Below are positions 36,367 to 44,738 of a DNA stretch of 64,000 nucleotides, piece after piece. A program made the translations under genes and the position numbers. Location: positions 2,542,001 through 2,606,000 of the forward strand of contig NZ_PHQX01000001.1 of assembly GCF_002803515.1 (NCBI RefSeq), read 5' to 3'. The notes under the pieces are model-generated. The model had not been told where the DNA came from, ran no database searches, and worked only from the letters and a program-made list of their open reading frames with translations. Source of the stretch: Stenotrophomonas lactitubi (GTDB lineage Bacteria; Pseudomonadota; Gammaproteobacteria; Xanthomonadales; Xanthomonadaceae). Position 1 is the stretch's first letter, and each line of letters starts with the position of its first letter.

Positions 36367-36819
36367 GTGATCGACTCCCCGTTCCCGCTTGAATCCACCG
36401 CCGCCGAGGCACAGACGGCCATCGCCGAGGAATTCGGTTTCTTCGGCGACTGGTCCGAGCGCTACCAGTACCTGATCGACCTCGGCCGCAAGCTGCCCGC
36501 CTTTCCGGAAGAATGGAAGACCGAAGAGCACCGCCTGCTCGGTTGCCAGTCGATGGTCTGGATCGTGCCGGAAGGCAATACGCAGTCGCTGCGCTTCCAC
36601 GCCATCAGCGATTCGGCCATCGTCTCCGGCCTGATCTTCCTGGCGCTGCGGGTGTACTCCGGGCGCACCGCGCAGGAGATCCTGGCCACCGAACCCAGCT
36701 ATATCCAGGATATCGGCCTGTCCCGCCACCTGTCGCCGACCCGCAGCAACGGCGTGGCGGCGATGCTGGCCTTCATCCGTGAGACCGCGCAGGCCCAGCT
36801 GCAGCGCGATCCGTCGTGA
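36367..36819 (+). CDS. sufE: SufE family sulfur acceptor
   Basis: Accepts persulfide sulfur from the cysteine desulfurase SufS for Fe-S cluster assembly. 150 residues. The acceptor Cys is in EHRLLGCQSMVW (about residue 58), within the SufE core GDWSERYQYLIDLGRKLP and later LSPTRSNGVAAML. No ATG fits; GTG 36367 starts just before the conserved region. The stop overlaps the next GTG. It follows cysS by 55 nt, a sensible pairing of cysteine users. Confidence 0.9.
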   Translation: MIDSPFPLESTAAEAQTAIAEEFGFFGDWSERYQYLIDLGRKLPAFPEEWKTEEHRLLGCQSMVWIVPEGNTQSLRFHAISDSAIVSGLIFLALRVYSGRTAQEILATEPSYIQDIGLSRHLSPTRSNGVAAMLAFIRETAQAQLQRDPS

Positions 36820-38063
36820 GCGAACCTGCCACAGCCGAAGACACCGCGCTGGGCCTGCTGTCCCGGCCCGGTTTCGCCCGGCTGCTGGCGTACCGCATCT
36901 TCGCGATGCTGTCCTACCAGGTGGTCGCGGTCACCGTCGGTTGGCACATCTACGAAGTCACCCGCAATCCGTTCTCGCTGGGCCTGATCGGCCTGGCCGA
37001 GGTGCTGCCGTTCTTCTGTGTGGCCCCGTTTGCCGGTTATCTGGTGGATCATCTGCCGCGCCGCAAGCTGGGCATGGTCGCCTGTTCCGGACTGATCGCC
37101 ACCGCGCTGGTGCTGACCAGCGTAGCCAAGGGCTGGCTGCCGGTTGACGGTGTGTGGCCGATCTATGCAGCCATCGCCCTGACCGGCATGGTCCGCGCCT
37201 TCCTGTCGCCGATCTACAACGCGCTGTTCGCCCGCGTGCTGCCACGTGAACATTTCGCCCGTGGCGCCGGCCTCGGCGCCGTGGTGTTCCAGACCGGCAT
37301 GATCGCCGGCCCGGCACTGGGTGGCGTGCTGGTCGGCTTCGGTGGCAAGGGTCTGTCCTATGCGGTGGCCACGGCCTTCGCGCTGGTGGCGATGGGCTGC
37401 CTGGCCACGCTGAAAGTGGAAGAACCGGTGCATGCCGGCCCCGCCGCCCCGATCTTCAAGAGCATCGCCGAAGGCGCGCGCTTCGTGGTTGGCAACCGGA
37501 TCATGGTCGGCGCCATGGCGCTGGACATGTTCTCGGTGCTGCTGGGCGGCGTGGTGGCGATGCTGCCGGCGTTCCTGCACGAGATCCTGCACCACGGCCC
37601 GGAGGGCCTGGGCATCCTGCGCGCAGCCCCGGCGCTGGGTTCGGTGTGCGTCGGCCTGTGGCTGGCGCGCCACCCCCTGCACCGCAACGCCGGTCGCGTG
37701 CTGCTGTTCGCCGTGGCCGGCTTCGGCCTGTGCGTGATCGGCTTCGGCCTGTCCCAGCACTTCTGGCTGTCGGCGTTGATCCTGCTGTTCTACGGCGCCT
37801 TCGACGGCGTGTCGGTGGTGATCCGCTCCACCATCCTGCAGCTGGCCACGCCGGAAGAGATGCGTGGCCGGGTATCGTCGATCAACGGCATCTTCATCAG
37901 CTCGTCCAACGAACTGGGCGCGTTCTATGCCGGCACGATGGCCAAGGTTCTGGGGCTGGTACCGGCGGTGGTGCTGGGCGGGTTCGCGGTGCTCAGCGTG
38001 GCCGGGATCACCGCGTGGAAGAACCCGACGCTGCGGAGATTGAATCTGCGCGACCTGCAGTGA
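36816..38063 (+). CDS. MFS transporter, enterobactin-exporter (EntS)-like
   Basis: A 415-residue major facilitator protein with twelve predicted helices of the MFS_3 type: FARLLAYRIFAMLSYQVVAVTVGWHIYE at the start, PFAGYLVDHLPRRK loop, and IRSTILQLATPEEMRGRVSS before helix 9. Relatives export siderophores or drugs; the substrate is unknown. GTG 36816 overlaps the sufE stop, so the two are coupled. Confidence 0.85.
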   Translation: MSEPATAEDTALGLLSRPGFARLLAYRIFAMLSYQVVAVTVGWHIYEVTRNPFSLGLIGLAEVLPFFCVAPFAGYLVDHLPRRKLGMVACSGLIATALVLTSVAKGWLPVDGVWPIYAAIALTGMVRAFLSPIYNALFARVLPREHFARGAGLGAVVFQTGMIAGPALGGVLVGFGGKGLSYAVATAFALVAMGCLATLKVEEPVHAGPAAPIFKSIAEGARFVVGNRIMVGAMALDMFSVLLGGVVAMLPAFLHEILHHGPEGLGILRAAPALGSVCVGLWLARHPLHRNAGRVLLFAVAGFGLCVIGFGLSQHFWLSALILLFYGAFDGVSVVIRSTILQLATPEEMRGRVSSINGIFISSSNELGAFYAGTMAKVLGLVPAVVLGGFAVLSVAGITAWKNPTLRRLNLRDLQ

Positions 38064-38187
38064 TCCCGCGGAGAGCGGGTTCGGCGGCGCCGGGCATTTG
38101 ACTGGGCCCGTCACTCTCCCTCGATGCGGTGCTCGGCTCGCTACAAGGCGGACCCAACAGCCGCGAGCGCACGCATGACCGCTCCTG

Positions 38188-38286
38188 GTAGAGCCAAGCC
38201 ATGCTTGGCTGTTTTTGTTTTTGTTTTTGTTTTGCTCTTCCCTGCCCTACGGCTTCGGCCTGAGCCGAGCATGGGCTCGGCTCTAC
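38188..38286. repeat. SMAG-type inverted dimer around a TTTTTG run
   Basis: GTAG-headed units at 38188-38210 (GTAGAGCCAAGCC then ATGCTTGGCT) and 38263-38286 (AGCCGAGCATGGGCTCGGCT then CTAC) in opposite orientations. Between them TTTTTG is repeated about four times, a slippage-prone tract. Confidence 0.75.
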
Positions 38287-38311
38287 AGCGGCCGCACTCG
38301 GGAACCGTCTG

Positions 38312-38417
38312 GAGCGGGCGGGTCACCCGGGCCAGGACCGTTCGCGCCATGGATGGCGCGACCGAGCCCCCAGGGATGGGTTTACGGCGTGTCCTGGCCC
38401 GGGTGACCCGCCCGCTC
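38312..38417 (+). repeat. Structured repeat with 52-nt loop, copy 3
   Basis: A perfect 27-bp stem (38312-38338 with 38391-38417) around a loop of 52 nt. The loop shares GCGCCATGGATGGCGCG, CAGGGA and CGGCGT with copies at 22904-22999 and 23188-23289, whereas the stem is unrelated in sequence. Confidence 0.8.
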
Positions 38418-38467
38418 GCTCGCGGAACAACCAAGGCGCCGCTCTACGCAGTCAACTCGAACCCAAC

Positions 38468-38490
38468 AAAAAACCCGGCCGAAGCCGGGC
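38468..38490 (-). terminator. Terminator of the dksA-like gene
   Basis: On the minus strand: stem CCCGGC/GCCGGG with loop TTCG (a stable tetraloop) followed by TTTTTT, about 30 nt after the stop codon. Confidence 0.85.
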
Positions 38491-38519
38491 TTTTCGCATG
38501 ACATCACAACGAACCGGAA

Positions 38520-39740
38520 TCAGTCGCCCTGCTGCTTCTGCAGGTGCTCCCAACGTTCCTGGGCGTCGATGGTGCGCTCGGCGGTCAGGCGCGCTTCGAG
38601 GCGCTCCAGGCCGATTTCTTCACCGGTATCCACGCAGTACCCGTAATCGCCCGCTTCCAGGCGCTTGAGGGTGCTGTCGATCTTGCCGATCAGCTTGCGG
38701 TAACGGTCACGGGTGCGCAGTTCCAGCGAGTTCTCGGTCTCGCGGGTCGCGCGCTCGGCTTCATCGCCGATGTCACGCACTTCCTCACGCAGGTTCTCGA
38801 TGGTCTGCTTGGACTCTTCCACCAGGTCGGCGCGCCAGTTCTGCAGGCGCTGGCGGAAGTACTCCTGCTGCAGCGAGCTCATGTACTCCTCGTCCGAGGC
38901 CGGCTTGTAGCCTGCGGGCAGGATCGGGCGGCCAGTGGCCTCATCAGTCTTGTATTCGACGACCTTGTACTTGCTGCGCGGCGCAGGCGCTGCCGAACGG
39001 GCAGCGACGGCCACGGCAACCTTGCCCACGGGGCGGGTCACGGTCTTCGGAGCGGAATCGGATTTCACGGCGGTTTTAGCAGGCGATTTCGAAACGGGCA
39101 CGGGATTCTTGGATTGCGGGGCGGTCGATGCTGCAGAAGCGGCGGCGGTGGCCGGCTTGGGGGCCGGTTTGGCTGCTGCCACTGCCGCGGTCTTGGCCGG
39201 GACAGACTTGGCCGGGGCCGGCTTCGCAGCTGGCTTCGGTGCGGACTTCACTACAGGGGCCGGCGTCGGCTTGGCAGCCGGCGGGGCGACATTCTTGGCA
39301 GTCTTGGCGGCAGGTGCCGGCTTGGCAGGCGCCACCTTCTTTGCTGCCGGCTTCGCAGCAGGCGCGGCGGCAACCTTCTTCACCACCGCCTTCGGCGCCG
39401 GCTTGGCTGCTGCCTTCTTCGGTGCCGGCTTGGCAGCGGCCTTCTTCACCGGTGCAGCCTTGCTGGCAACCTTCTTCACCGCCGGTGCCTTCTTGCTGGC
39501 AGCGACAGGTTTGGCCTTGACCGGCGCAGCGGGTTTCTTCGCCACTGCCGGCTTGCCGGACTTGGCCGGCGCTTTCTTTGCGGTGGCCTTCCTGGCCGCC
39601 GGTTGTGAGGATGCCGCCTTGGTCACCGGCTTGCTGGCCGGCTTCTTGGCAACGGGCTTGGCCGCCAACTTCTTCACAACAGGCTTGGCGGTTTTCTTGG
39701 CGGCCTTGACGGCCTTCTTTGCAGTTTTTTTAGCAGCCAC
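38520..39740 (-). CDS. DksA-like protein with long Lys/Ala/Pro-rich N-terminal tail
   Basis: A 406-residue protein in two parts. Residues 1 to about 255 are low complexity, rich in Lys, Ala and Pro (AKKPAAKP-type repeats), like histone H1 tails or AlgP. The last about 140 residues are a DksA/TraR domain: coiled coil with tip GDEAERATRE (DxxE where E. coli DksA has DxxD), then YGYCVDTGEEIGLERLEARL. Of the four zinc cysteines only the first remains (CVDT, then RTIDA). It may bind RNA polymerase, DNA, or both. The start is GTG 39740 with AAGGAAGAG six nt upstream. Whether this is the main DksA of the cell cannot be decided here. Confidence 0.85.
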   Translation of the reverse strand: MAAKKTAKKAVKAAKKTAKPVVKKLAAKPVAKKPASKPVTKAASSQPAARKATAKKAPAKSGKPAVAKKPAAPVKAKPVAASKKAPAVKKVASKAAPVKKAAAKPAPKKAAAKPAPKAVVKKVAAAPAAKPAAKKVAPAKPAPAAKTAKNVAPPAAKPTPAPVVKSAPKPAAKPAPAKSVPAKTAAVAAAKPAPKPATAAASAASTAPQSKNPVPVSKSPAKTAVKSDSAPKTVTRPVGKVAVAVAARSAAPAPRSKYKVVEYKTDEATGRPILPAGYKPASDEEYMSSLQQEYFRQRLQNWRADLVEESKQTIENLREEVRDIGDEAERATRETENSLELRTRDRYRKLIGKIDSTLKRLEAGDYGYCVDTGEEIGLERLEARLTAERTIDAQERWEHLQKQQGD

Positions 39741-39784
39741 GAAACGCTCTTCCTTGGATTCCCCGGGGCCCGGGAAAGCGGGCC

Positions 39785-39813
39785 TTTATAGCCTACCCGA
39801 CCCGCAGCAGCAA
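39785..39813 (-). promoter_or_regulatory. Promoter of the dksA-like gene
   Basis: On the minus strand: -35 TTGCTG (39813-39808), 17-nt spacer, -10 TATAAA (39790-39785). It predicts a leader of about 38 nt ending in the AAGGAAGAG ribosome site before GTG 39740. Confidence 0.7.
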
Positions 39814-40013
39814 CCTCGGGGGCCCGCTCCATTCAGTCCAGGAGTCAACGGGTCCAAGGCGCGGTCCGACGAACACGGACCGCCTTGCGCGGTACGGAAC
39901 CTGTCCGGCACCTGGAGGGGTGCCGATAGCGGTCGCAGGCCATCTACGACATGCGACCAACGGCCCATCCTGCACAAATGCGGCCTTCATGCCAACTGGC
40001 TTAAGATGACTGA

Positions 40014-40268
40014 GTGATCTCGCGCCTGCTCATCGCCCTGCTGCGCTTCTACAAGCGCTTCATCAGCCCGCTGCTGGGGCCTCGCTGCCGTTTCGTGCCG
40101 AGCTGCTCTGAATACGCCATGGACGCCATCTCCCGGCACGGCCCGCTGCGCGGCAGCTGGCTGGCCGCGCGACGGCTGGGCCGCTGCCATCCGTTCCATC
40201 CCGGCGGCTTCGATCCAGTGCCCGAATCTCCCGACGCCCCTTCTTGCCGTTGCACAGGAAAACACTGA
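40014..40268 (+). CDS. yidD: Membrane protein insertion efficiency factor YidD
   Basis: An 84-residue YidD protein: [38 protein letters not shown], then [17 protein letters not shown]. All three signature cysteines of the family are present. It helps YidC-dependent membrane insertion. The usual home of yidD is between rnpA and yidC; here it stands alone before dihydroorotase, 1 nt apart. GTG 40014 is the start. Confidence 0.95.
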   Translation: MISRLLIALLRFYKRFISPLLGPRCRFVPSCSEYAMDAISRHGPLRGSWLAARRLGRCHPFHPGGFDPVPESPDAPSCRCTGKH

Positions 40269-40269
40269 C

Positions 40270-41616
40270 ATGTCCTCCACGCTCATCACCAACGCCCGCC
40301 TGGTCAACGAAGGCCGCACCTTCAAAGGCGACCTGCGCATCGAGAACGACCGCATCGCGCAGATCGGCAAAGGGTTGACCCCGCGTGATGGCGAACAGGT
40401 GGTGGATGCGGCCGGGCGCTGGCTGCTGCCCGGGATGATCGACGACCAGGTGCACTTCCGCGAACCAGGCCTGACCCACAAGGGCGACATCGCCAGTGAG
40501 TCGGCTGCGGCCGTGGCCGGTGGCCTGACCAGCTTCATGGACATGCCCAACACCAACCCGCCGACGCTCGACTCGACCATCCTCGAAGCCAAGTACGAGC
40601 TGGCACGCGGCCGTGCCTGGGCCAACTACGGCTTCTACCACGGCGCCAGCAACGACAACCTGGACGCCATCCGCGCGCTCGACCCGAAGAAGGCGCCGGG
40701 CGTGAAGGTGTTCATGGGGGCGTCCACCGGCAACATGCTGGTCGACAACCCGGAAACCCTGGACGCGATCTTCCGCGAGTGCCCGACCCCGATCATCACG
40801 CACTGCGAAGACACGCCGATGATCGATGCCAACCTGAAGGCCTTCCAGGAAAAGTACGGCGACGCGCTGACCCCGGAGATGCACCCGGACATCCGATCGC
40901 GCGAAGCCTGCATCAAGTCGACGCGGCTGGCGATGTCGCTGGCGCGCAAGCACGGCACCCGCCTGCATGTGCTGCACATTTCCACCGCCGACGAACTGGC
41001 GCTGTTCGAGAAGGGGCCGCTGATCCGCGCCGACGGCAGCCGCAAGCAGATCACCGCCGAGACCTGCGTGCACTTCCTGCACTTCGCCCGCCCGGACTAC
41101 GCCACCAAGGGCAACCTGATCAAGTGCAATCCGGCGATCAAGGACGTGGCCGATCGCGAGGCGATCACCGCCGCATTGGCTGACGACGTGCTGGATGTCC
41201 TGGCCACCGACCACGCCCCGCACACCTGGGAAGAGAAGCAGAAGCCCTATGCGCAGGCGCCGTCCGGCCTGCCGCTGGTGCAGTACGCGCTGGTCGCCGC
41301 GCTGGAACGCGTGCACGAAGGCAAGCTGACCCGCGAGCAGGTGGTGCAGAAATTCGCCCACGCTCCCGCCCAGCTGTTCGACGTGGAAGAGCGTGGTTTC
41401 CTGCGCGAAGGCTACTTCGCCGACCTGGTGCTGGTCGAAGACGTGCCGTTCACGGTCAAGCGCGAGGACGTGCTGTCCAAGTGCGGCTGGTCGCCGTTCG
41501 AGGGCACCACGTTCCAATCGCGCATCGCCTCCACCTGGGTCAACGGCCAGCTGGTGTGGGACGGCAGTTCGCTGGTGGGCGAACCCGCTGGCCAGCGCAT
41601 GACCTACGACCGCTGA
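40270..41616 (+). CDS. pyrC: Dihydroorotase
   Basis: Amidohydrolase closing carbamoyl aspartate to dihydroorotate in pyrimidine synthesis, 448 residues. Motifs: LPGMIDDQVHFREPGLTHKG (about 54-73), SFMDMPNTNPP, GVKVFMGASTGNM with the carboxylated-Lys region, HCEDTPMI, HVLHIST and VLATDHAPHTWEEK. The usual DxHxH metal motif reads DDQVH, i.e. the first His is Gln, as in a distinct branch also found in Bacteroidetes. The stop overlaps the peptidase ATG as TGATG. Confidence 0.92.
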   Translation: MSSTLITNARLVNEGRTFKGDLRIENDRIAQIGKGLTPRDGEQVVDAAGRWLLPGMIDDQVHFREPGLTHKGDIASESAAAVAGGLTSFMDMPNTNPPTLDSTILEAKYELARGRAWANYGFYHGASNDNLDAIRALDPKKAPGVKVFMGASTGNMLVDNPETLDAIFRECPTPIITHCEDTPMIDANLKAFQEKYGDALTPEMHPDIRSREACIKSTRLAMSLARKHGTRLHVLHISTADELALFEKGPLIRADGSRKQITAETCVHFLHFARPDYATKGNLIKCNPAIKDVADREAITAALADDVLDVLATDHAPHTWEEKQKPYAQAPSGLPLVQYALVAALERVHEGKLTREQVVQKFAHAPAQLFDVEERGFLREGYFADLVLVEDVPFTVKREDVLSKCGWSPFEGTTFQSRIASTWVNGQLVWDGSSLVGEPAGQRMTYDR

Positions 41617-42464
41617 TGCGTTCGGCACTCATGTGCGGGGCGCTGCTGCTGGCAGCCCCCCTGTTCTCCGCACCGGCGGCACAGGCGCAGGACGGCATCG
41701 GCGACCTGATCGACAGCCGCGTGGTGTTCCCGGCCAGCGCTTCGCAGGGCGCGCTGGTGATCGGCAAGGTTCCCGCCGGCAGCAGCGTGCGCTTTGCAGG
41801 CCGCGAGCTGCGCGTGAGCAGCTACGGCAGCGTGGTGTTCGGCATCGGTCGCGATGAGAAGGGACCGCTGCAGGTACAGATCCGCCGACCGGATGGCGGC
41901 AGCGAGACAGCCACCGTCACCGTGACGCCGCGCGACTGGCCGACCGAGCGGGTGAACGGCGTGCCGCCGAAGACGGTCAATCCGCCACCGGCCATCGCCG
42001 AGCGGATCAAGCGCGAGCAGGCGCAGGTCACCGCGGCGCGCGCACGCGACGACAACCGCACCGATTTCACCCAGACCTTCATCTGGCCGGTGCAGGGTCG
42101 CATCAGCGGCCGCTTCGGCAATGCGCGCGTGTACAACGGCCAGCCGGGTGCCGGTCACTCCGGCATGGACATCGCGGTGCCGACCGGCACCCCGGTGAAA
42201 GCACCGGCCGCTGGTGTAGTGACGTTCGCAGGCCCGGATCTGTACCTGACCGGCGGCACCTTGCTGCTCGATCACGGCTTCGGGGTCAGTTCGAACTTCC
42301 TGCACCTGTCGCGCATCGACGTGAAGGTCGGTGATCGCGTCGAACAGGGCCAGGTGATCGCCGCCGTCGGCGCGACCGGCCGTGCCACCGGCCCGCATCT
42401 GCACTGGGGCATGAACTGGTTCGACACCCGCATCGATCCGCTGCTGGTGCTGGAACGCAGATAA
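41616..42464 (+). CDS. M23 family murein peptidase (LytM domain), secreted
   Basis: A 282-residue periplasmic protein. Signal peptide 1-24 (ends AAQAQ), a beta-rich N-terminal domain (about 28-120), a charged linker (PAIAERIKREQAQ), and a LytM domain at about 160-275. Zinc and catalytic residues are intact: HSGMDIAVPTGTPV (His, Asp), HLSRIDV and the HLHW of GPHLHWGMNW. An active D,D-endopeptidase or lytic activator is expected. Its ATG overlaps the dihydroorotase stop. Confidence 0.9.
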   Translation: MRSALMCGALLLAAPLFSAPAAQAQDGIGDLIDSRVVFPASASQGALVIGKVPAGSSVRFAGRELRVSSYGSVVFGIGRDEKGPLQVQIRRPDGGSETATVTVTPRDWPTERVNGVPPKTVNPPPAIAERIKREQAQVTAARARDDNRTDFTQTFIWPVQGRISGRFGNARVYNGQPGAGHSGMDIAVPTGTPVKAPAAGVVTFAGPDLYLTGGTLLLDHGFGVSSNFLHLSRIDVKVGDRVEQGQVIAAVGATGRATGPHLHWGMNWFDTRIDPLLVLERR

Positions 42465-42479
42465 CGCGCGCAGCTTCCC

Positions 42480-42569
42480 CGCCGGGCATGGCCCGGCGCT
42501 ACCGCGGGACGGATCGTTTATCGCACATGGGCCGTGCGCTGAATTGGTAGCGCCGGGCCATGCCCGGCG
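42480..42569. repeat. SMAG inverted dimer
   Basis: GTAG-headed units at 42480-42502 (minus) and 42547-42569 (plus), both built on GCCGGGCCATGCCCGGC, lie between the convergent M23 peptidase and squalene-synthase-like genes and can pair into a long stem. Confidence 0.85.
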
Positions 42570-42587
42570 AGCGCAGCGGCCAATCGT

Positions 42588-43292
42588 TCAGCCGCGCGCG
42601 GCCCACCACACGCGCAGCAACGTGCGCACCGGCGTCGCTTCAATCGGCTTGCCGGCGGCCTGCGCCGCCAGGCGGGCACGCGCCAGGCTCGACCACACGC
42701 GGCGCGCGCGCGGACCGGGCACACGGGCGCCCCACCCTTTCAGCAGCTGCTGCGCCCAACGCTGCGCAGCATTGCCGGCATCTTCGTCCAGCAGGCTGCG
42801 CGGCACGCCGGCCACGCCAGCGTCTTGCAGGCGCTGGGCCAGTGTCTGCTGCAGCACCGCACGACCCGCGCCCTTGCGCGGCGTGTCGGCAAACACCACC
42901 GCCTCGACCGCCGCCACCGCTTCGGCATAGTTGCCCAGCGCGCGCTCGGCACCGGCAGCGTCCAGCGCCACGGTGCGCGCCTCGACCAGATCCGGCAGCG
43001 CCTCGGCCAGCTGCGCCCACGGTGCGCGCACCGGCTCCAGCACACGGCCCAGCGGATGCCGCGAACGCTGCGCGGCCCAGCTGCGCAGTTCCTCGCCCCA
43101 CCAGGCCAGCTTGGCGTCGGCCGGCAGCGGGTCGCCACTGGTGTTGAGCATATCGTCGAATTCCTGCAGCAGCGCGAACCACGCCAGCGCGACAGGGCGC
43201 TGTGGTTCGGCCACGAACGGCTCGGCCACCGACCATTCCGGCCAGCGGCTGCGCCACTTGTCGAGGAAACTATCCAGCGCGGTACTGCTCAC
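42588..43292 (-). CDS. Squalene/phytoene synthase-like protein without catalytic aspartates
   Basis: A 234-residue, mainly helical protein. The stretch FDDMLNTSGDPLPADAKLAWWGEELRSW, then HPLGRVLEPV, resembles the squalene/phytoene synthase fold (as in the NDUFAF6 group). The paired DxxxD motifs that bind diphosphate are not visible, so prenyl synthase activity is doubtful. It is last in a leftward group with ubiG and gph, 11 nt after gph. Role unknown; a link to respiratory complex or quinone biology is only a guess from context. Confidence 0.55.
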   Translation of the reverse strand: MSSTALDSFLDKWRSRWPEWSVAEPFVAEPQRPVALAWFALLQEFDDMLNTSGDPLPADAKLAWWGEELRSWAAQRSRHPLGRVLEPVRAPWAQLAEALPDLVEARTVALDAAGAERALGNYAEAVAAVEAVVFADTPRKGAGRAVLQQTLAQRLQDAGVAGVPRSLLDEDAGNAAQRWAQQLLKGWGARVPGPRARRVWSSLARARLAAQAAGKPIEATPVRTLLRVWWAARG

Positions 43293-43303
43293 TACGTTGT
43301 TCC

Positions 43304-43999
43304 TTACGGCTGGGCCGGGGTCGCCGGCCGGGTCGGCCAGAGACTGGCCAGTTGCAGAAGTCCAGCGCGCTCGACCAGCACATCGGCGTGCCAGGCCAAC
43401 GGGTCATCGCTGTGCAGGCGGTAGCCCCACAGCGCCGCCACCGACGGCATGCCGGCGGCACGCGCGGCGATGATGTCGCGCTCATCGTCGCCGACATACA
43501 CGCAGTCTTCCGGCGCAATACCGATGGCCTGCGCGGCGTGCAGCAGCGGCAACGGATGCGGCTTGCGCTCGGCCAGGGTGTCACCGCCGACCAGCACGGC
43601 GCAGCGTTGCTGCCACTGCTGCTGCGGCACGATCAGCTGTGCCAGGTATTCCGGCTTGTTGGTGACGATGCCCCACACCGTACCGGCCGCGTCCAGCGCA
43701 TCGAGCATGCCGACAACCCCGTCGAACAACACGGCGTGCTGGCCGATCGAAGCTTCGTAGCGCTGCAGGAACTCGGGAATCAGTGCATCGCGCTCGGCCG
43801 CTTCCAGTTCTGGAAACGCGGCCGACACCATCGCCCGCGAGCCCTTGGACACCACCGGCCGCAACTGCGCCGGATCGATCGGTGCGCGACCGCGCTCGGC
43901 CAGCATCGCATCGAGGGTGGCGACGAAGTCCGGTGCGCTGTCGAGCAGCGTGCCGTCCAGGTCGAACAGCACTGCACGCGGGAACGCTGCGGCGGTCAC
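43304..43999 (-). CDS. gph: Phosphoglycolate phosphatase-type HAD hydrolase
   Basis: HAD phosphatase of 231 residues. Motif [12 protein letters not shown] (Asp nucleophile), motif [11 protein letters not shown], motif III Lys in ERKPHPLPL, motif [16 protein letters not shown]. Helical cap domain between motifs I and II. The GTG start overlaps the ubiG stop (GTGA). In several gammaproteobacteria ubiG and gph are neighbours; the substrate is probably 2-phosphoglycolate, though HAD enzymes can be broad, and a MupP-like role in muropeptide recycling is an alternative seen in pseudomonads with this gene order. Confidence 0.85.
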   Translation of the reverse strand: MTAAAFPRAVLFDLDGTLLDSAPDFVATLDAMLAERGRAPIDPAQLRPVVSKGSRAMVSAAFPELEAAERDALIPEFLQRYEASIGQHAVLFDGVVGMLDALDAAGTVWGIVTNKPEYLAQLIVPQQQWQQRCAVLVGGDTLAERKPHPLPLLHAAQAIGIAPEDCVYVGDDERDIIAARAAGMPSVAALWGYRLHSDDPLAWHADVLVERAGLLQLASLWPTRPATPAQP

Positions 44000-44712
44000 G
44001 GCGCCTTGACCGCGTGGGCCAGGTAGTTGATGTCGGTGCGGCTGCTCAGGCGGGCGCGGTTGCGCCACGGCTCGTAGGCCATGCCGCTGACATCGGCCAG
44101 CTGCAGGTCGGCCTCGCGCAGCCAGCGCGCCAGCTCGGCCGGCTTGATGAATTCCTGGTAGTGGTGGGTGCCCTTGGGCAGCAGCCGCGCCACGTACTCG
44201 GCACCGACAATGGCCACTGCAAAGGCTGCAGCCGTGCGGTTGATGGTGGACAGGAACAGATGGCCGCCCGGCTTCAGCAGGCGCTTGCAGGCCTCGATGA
44301 TCGCGCCCGGATCTGGCACGTGCTCGAGCATTTCCATGCAGGTCACCACGTCGAAGCTGCCCGGCTGTTCGGCGGCCAGGTCCTCGGCGGCCTGTACCCG
44401 GTAGTCGACGCTGACACCACTTTCCAGTGCATGCAGGCGCGCGACCTTGACCAGCTCCGGCGCCAGGTCGATGGCGGTCACCTCGGCACCGGCCTGGGCC
44501 AGCGCTTCACTCAGCAGGCCGCCACCGCAACCGATGTCGAGCACGCGCGCACCACGCAGCGGCGCGCGGTCGGCAACGTACTGCAGGCGCACCGGATTCA
44601 GCGCGTGCAGCGGCTTCTGCGGGCCATCGGCGTCCCACCAGCGGTTGGCCAGCGCAGCGAACTTGTCCAGCTCGGCCTGATCGAAATTGGAAGAAGCGTG
44701 GGGGGCAGTCAT
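43996..44712 (-). CDS. ubiG: Ubiquinone biosynthesis O-methyltransferase UbiG
   Basis: SAM-dependent methyltransferase for both O-methylations of ubiquinone synthesis, 238 residues. N-terminal [21 protein letters not shown] motif [16 protein letters not shown], then [13 protein letters not shown] and FLSTINRT are family hallmarks. Start ATG 44712 is chosen where homology begins. It lies 26 nt after the mtaD-like gene. Confidence 0.96.
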   Translation of the reverse strand: MTAPHASSNFDQAELDKFAALANRWWDADGPQKPLHALNPVRLQYVADRAPLRGARVLDIGCGGGLLSEALAQAGAEVTAIDLAPELVKVARLHALESGVSVDYRVQAAEDLAAEQPGSFDVVTCMEMLEHVPDPGAIIEACKRLLKPGGHLFLSTINRTAAAFAVAIVGAEYVARLLPKGTHHYQEFIKPAELARWLREADLQLADVSGMAYEPWRNRARLSSRTDINYLAHAVKAP

Positions 44713-44738
44713 GACGGTTGTCCTTGCGGCGCCTGTGC

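Larger units (their letters stand above)
38064..38519. repeat. Repeat-rich gap between MFS exporter and dksA-like gene
   Basis: No gene is supported. Contents in order: at 38125-38158 a 34-bp sequence containing GCTCGGCTCGCTACAAGGCG that recurs at 52556-52589; a SMAG unit at 38188-38210; a (TTTTTG) run at about 38211-38233; an opposite SMAG unit at 38263-38286; the third structured 52-nt-loop repeat at 38312-38417; and the terminator of the leftward dksA-like gene at 38468-38490. Confidence 0.8.

Noticed and set aside
38124..38501. A 125-codon frame upstream of the dksA-like terminator
   Set aside because: It reads through dispersed repeats, the TTTTTG tract and a terminator; the VFVFVFV stretch is an artefact of that tract.
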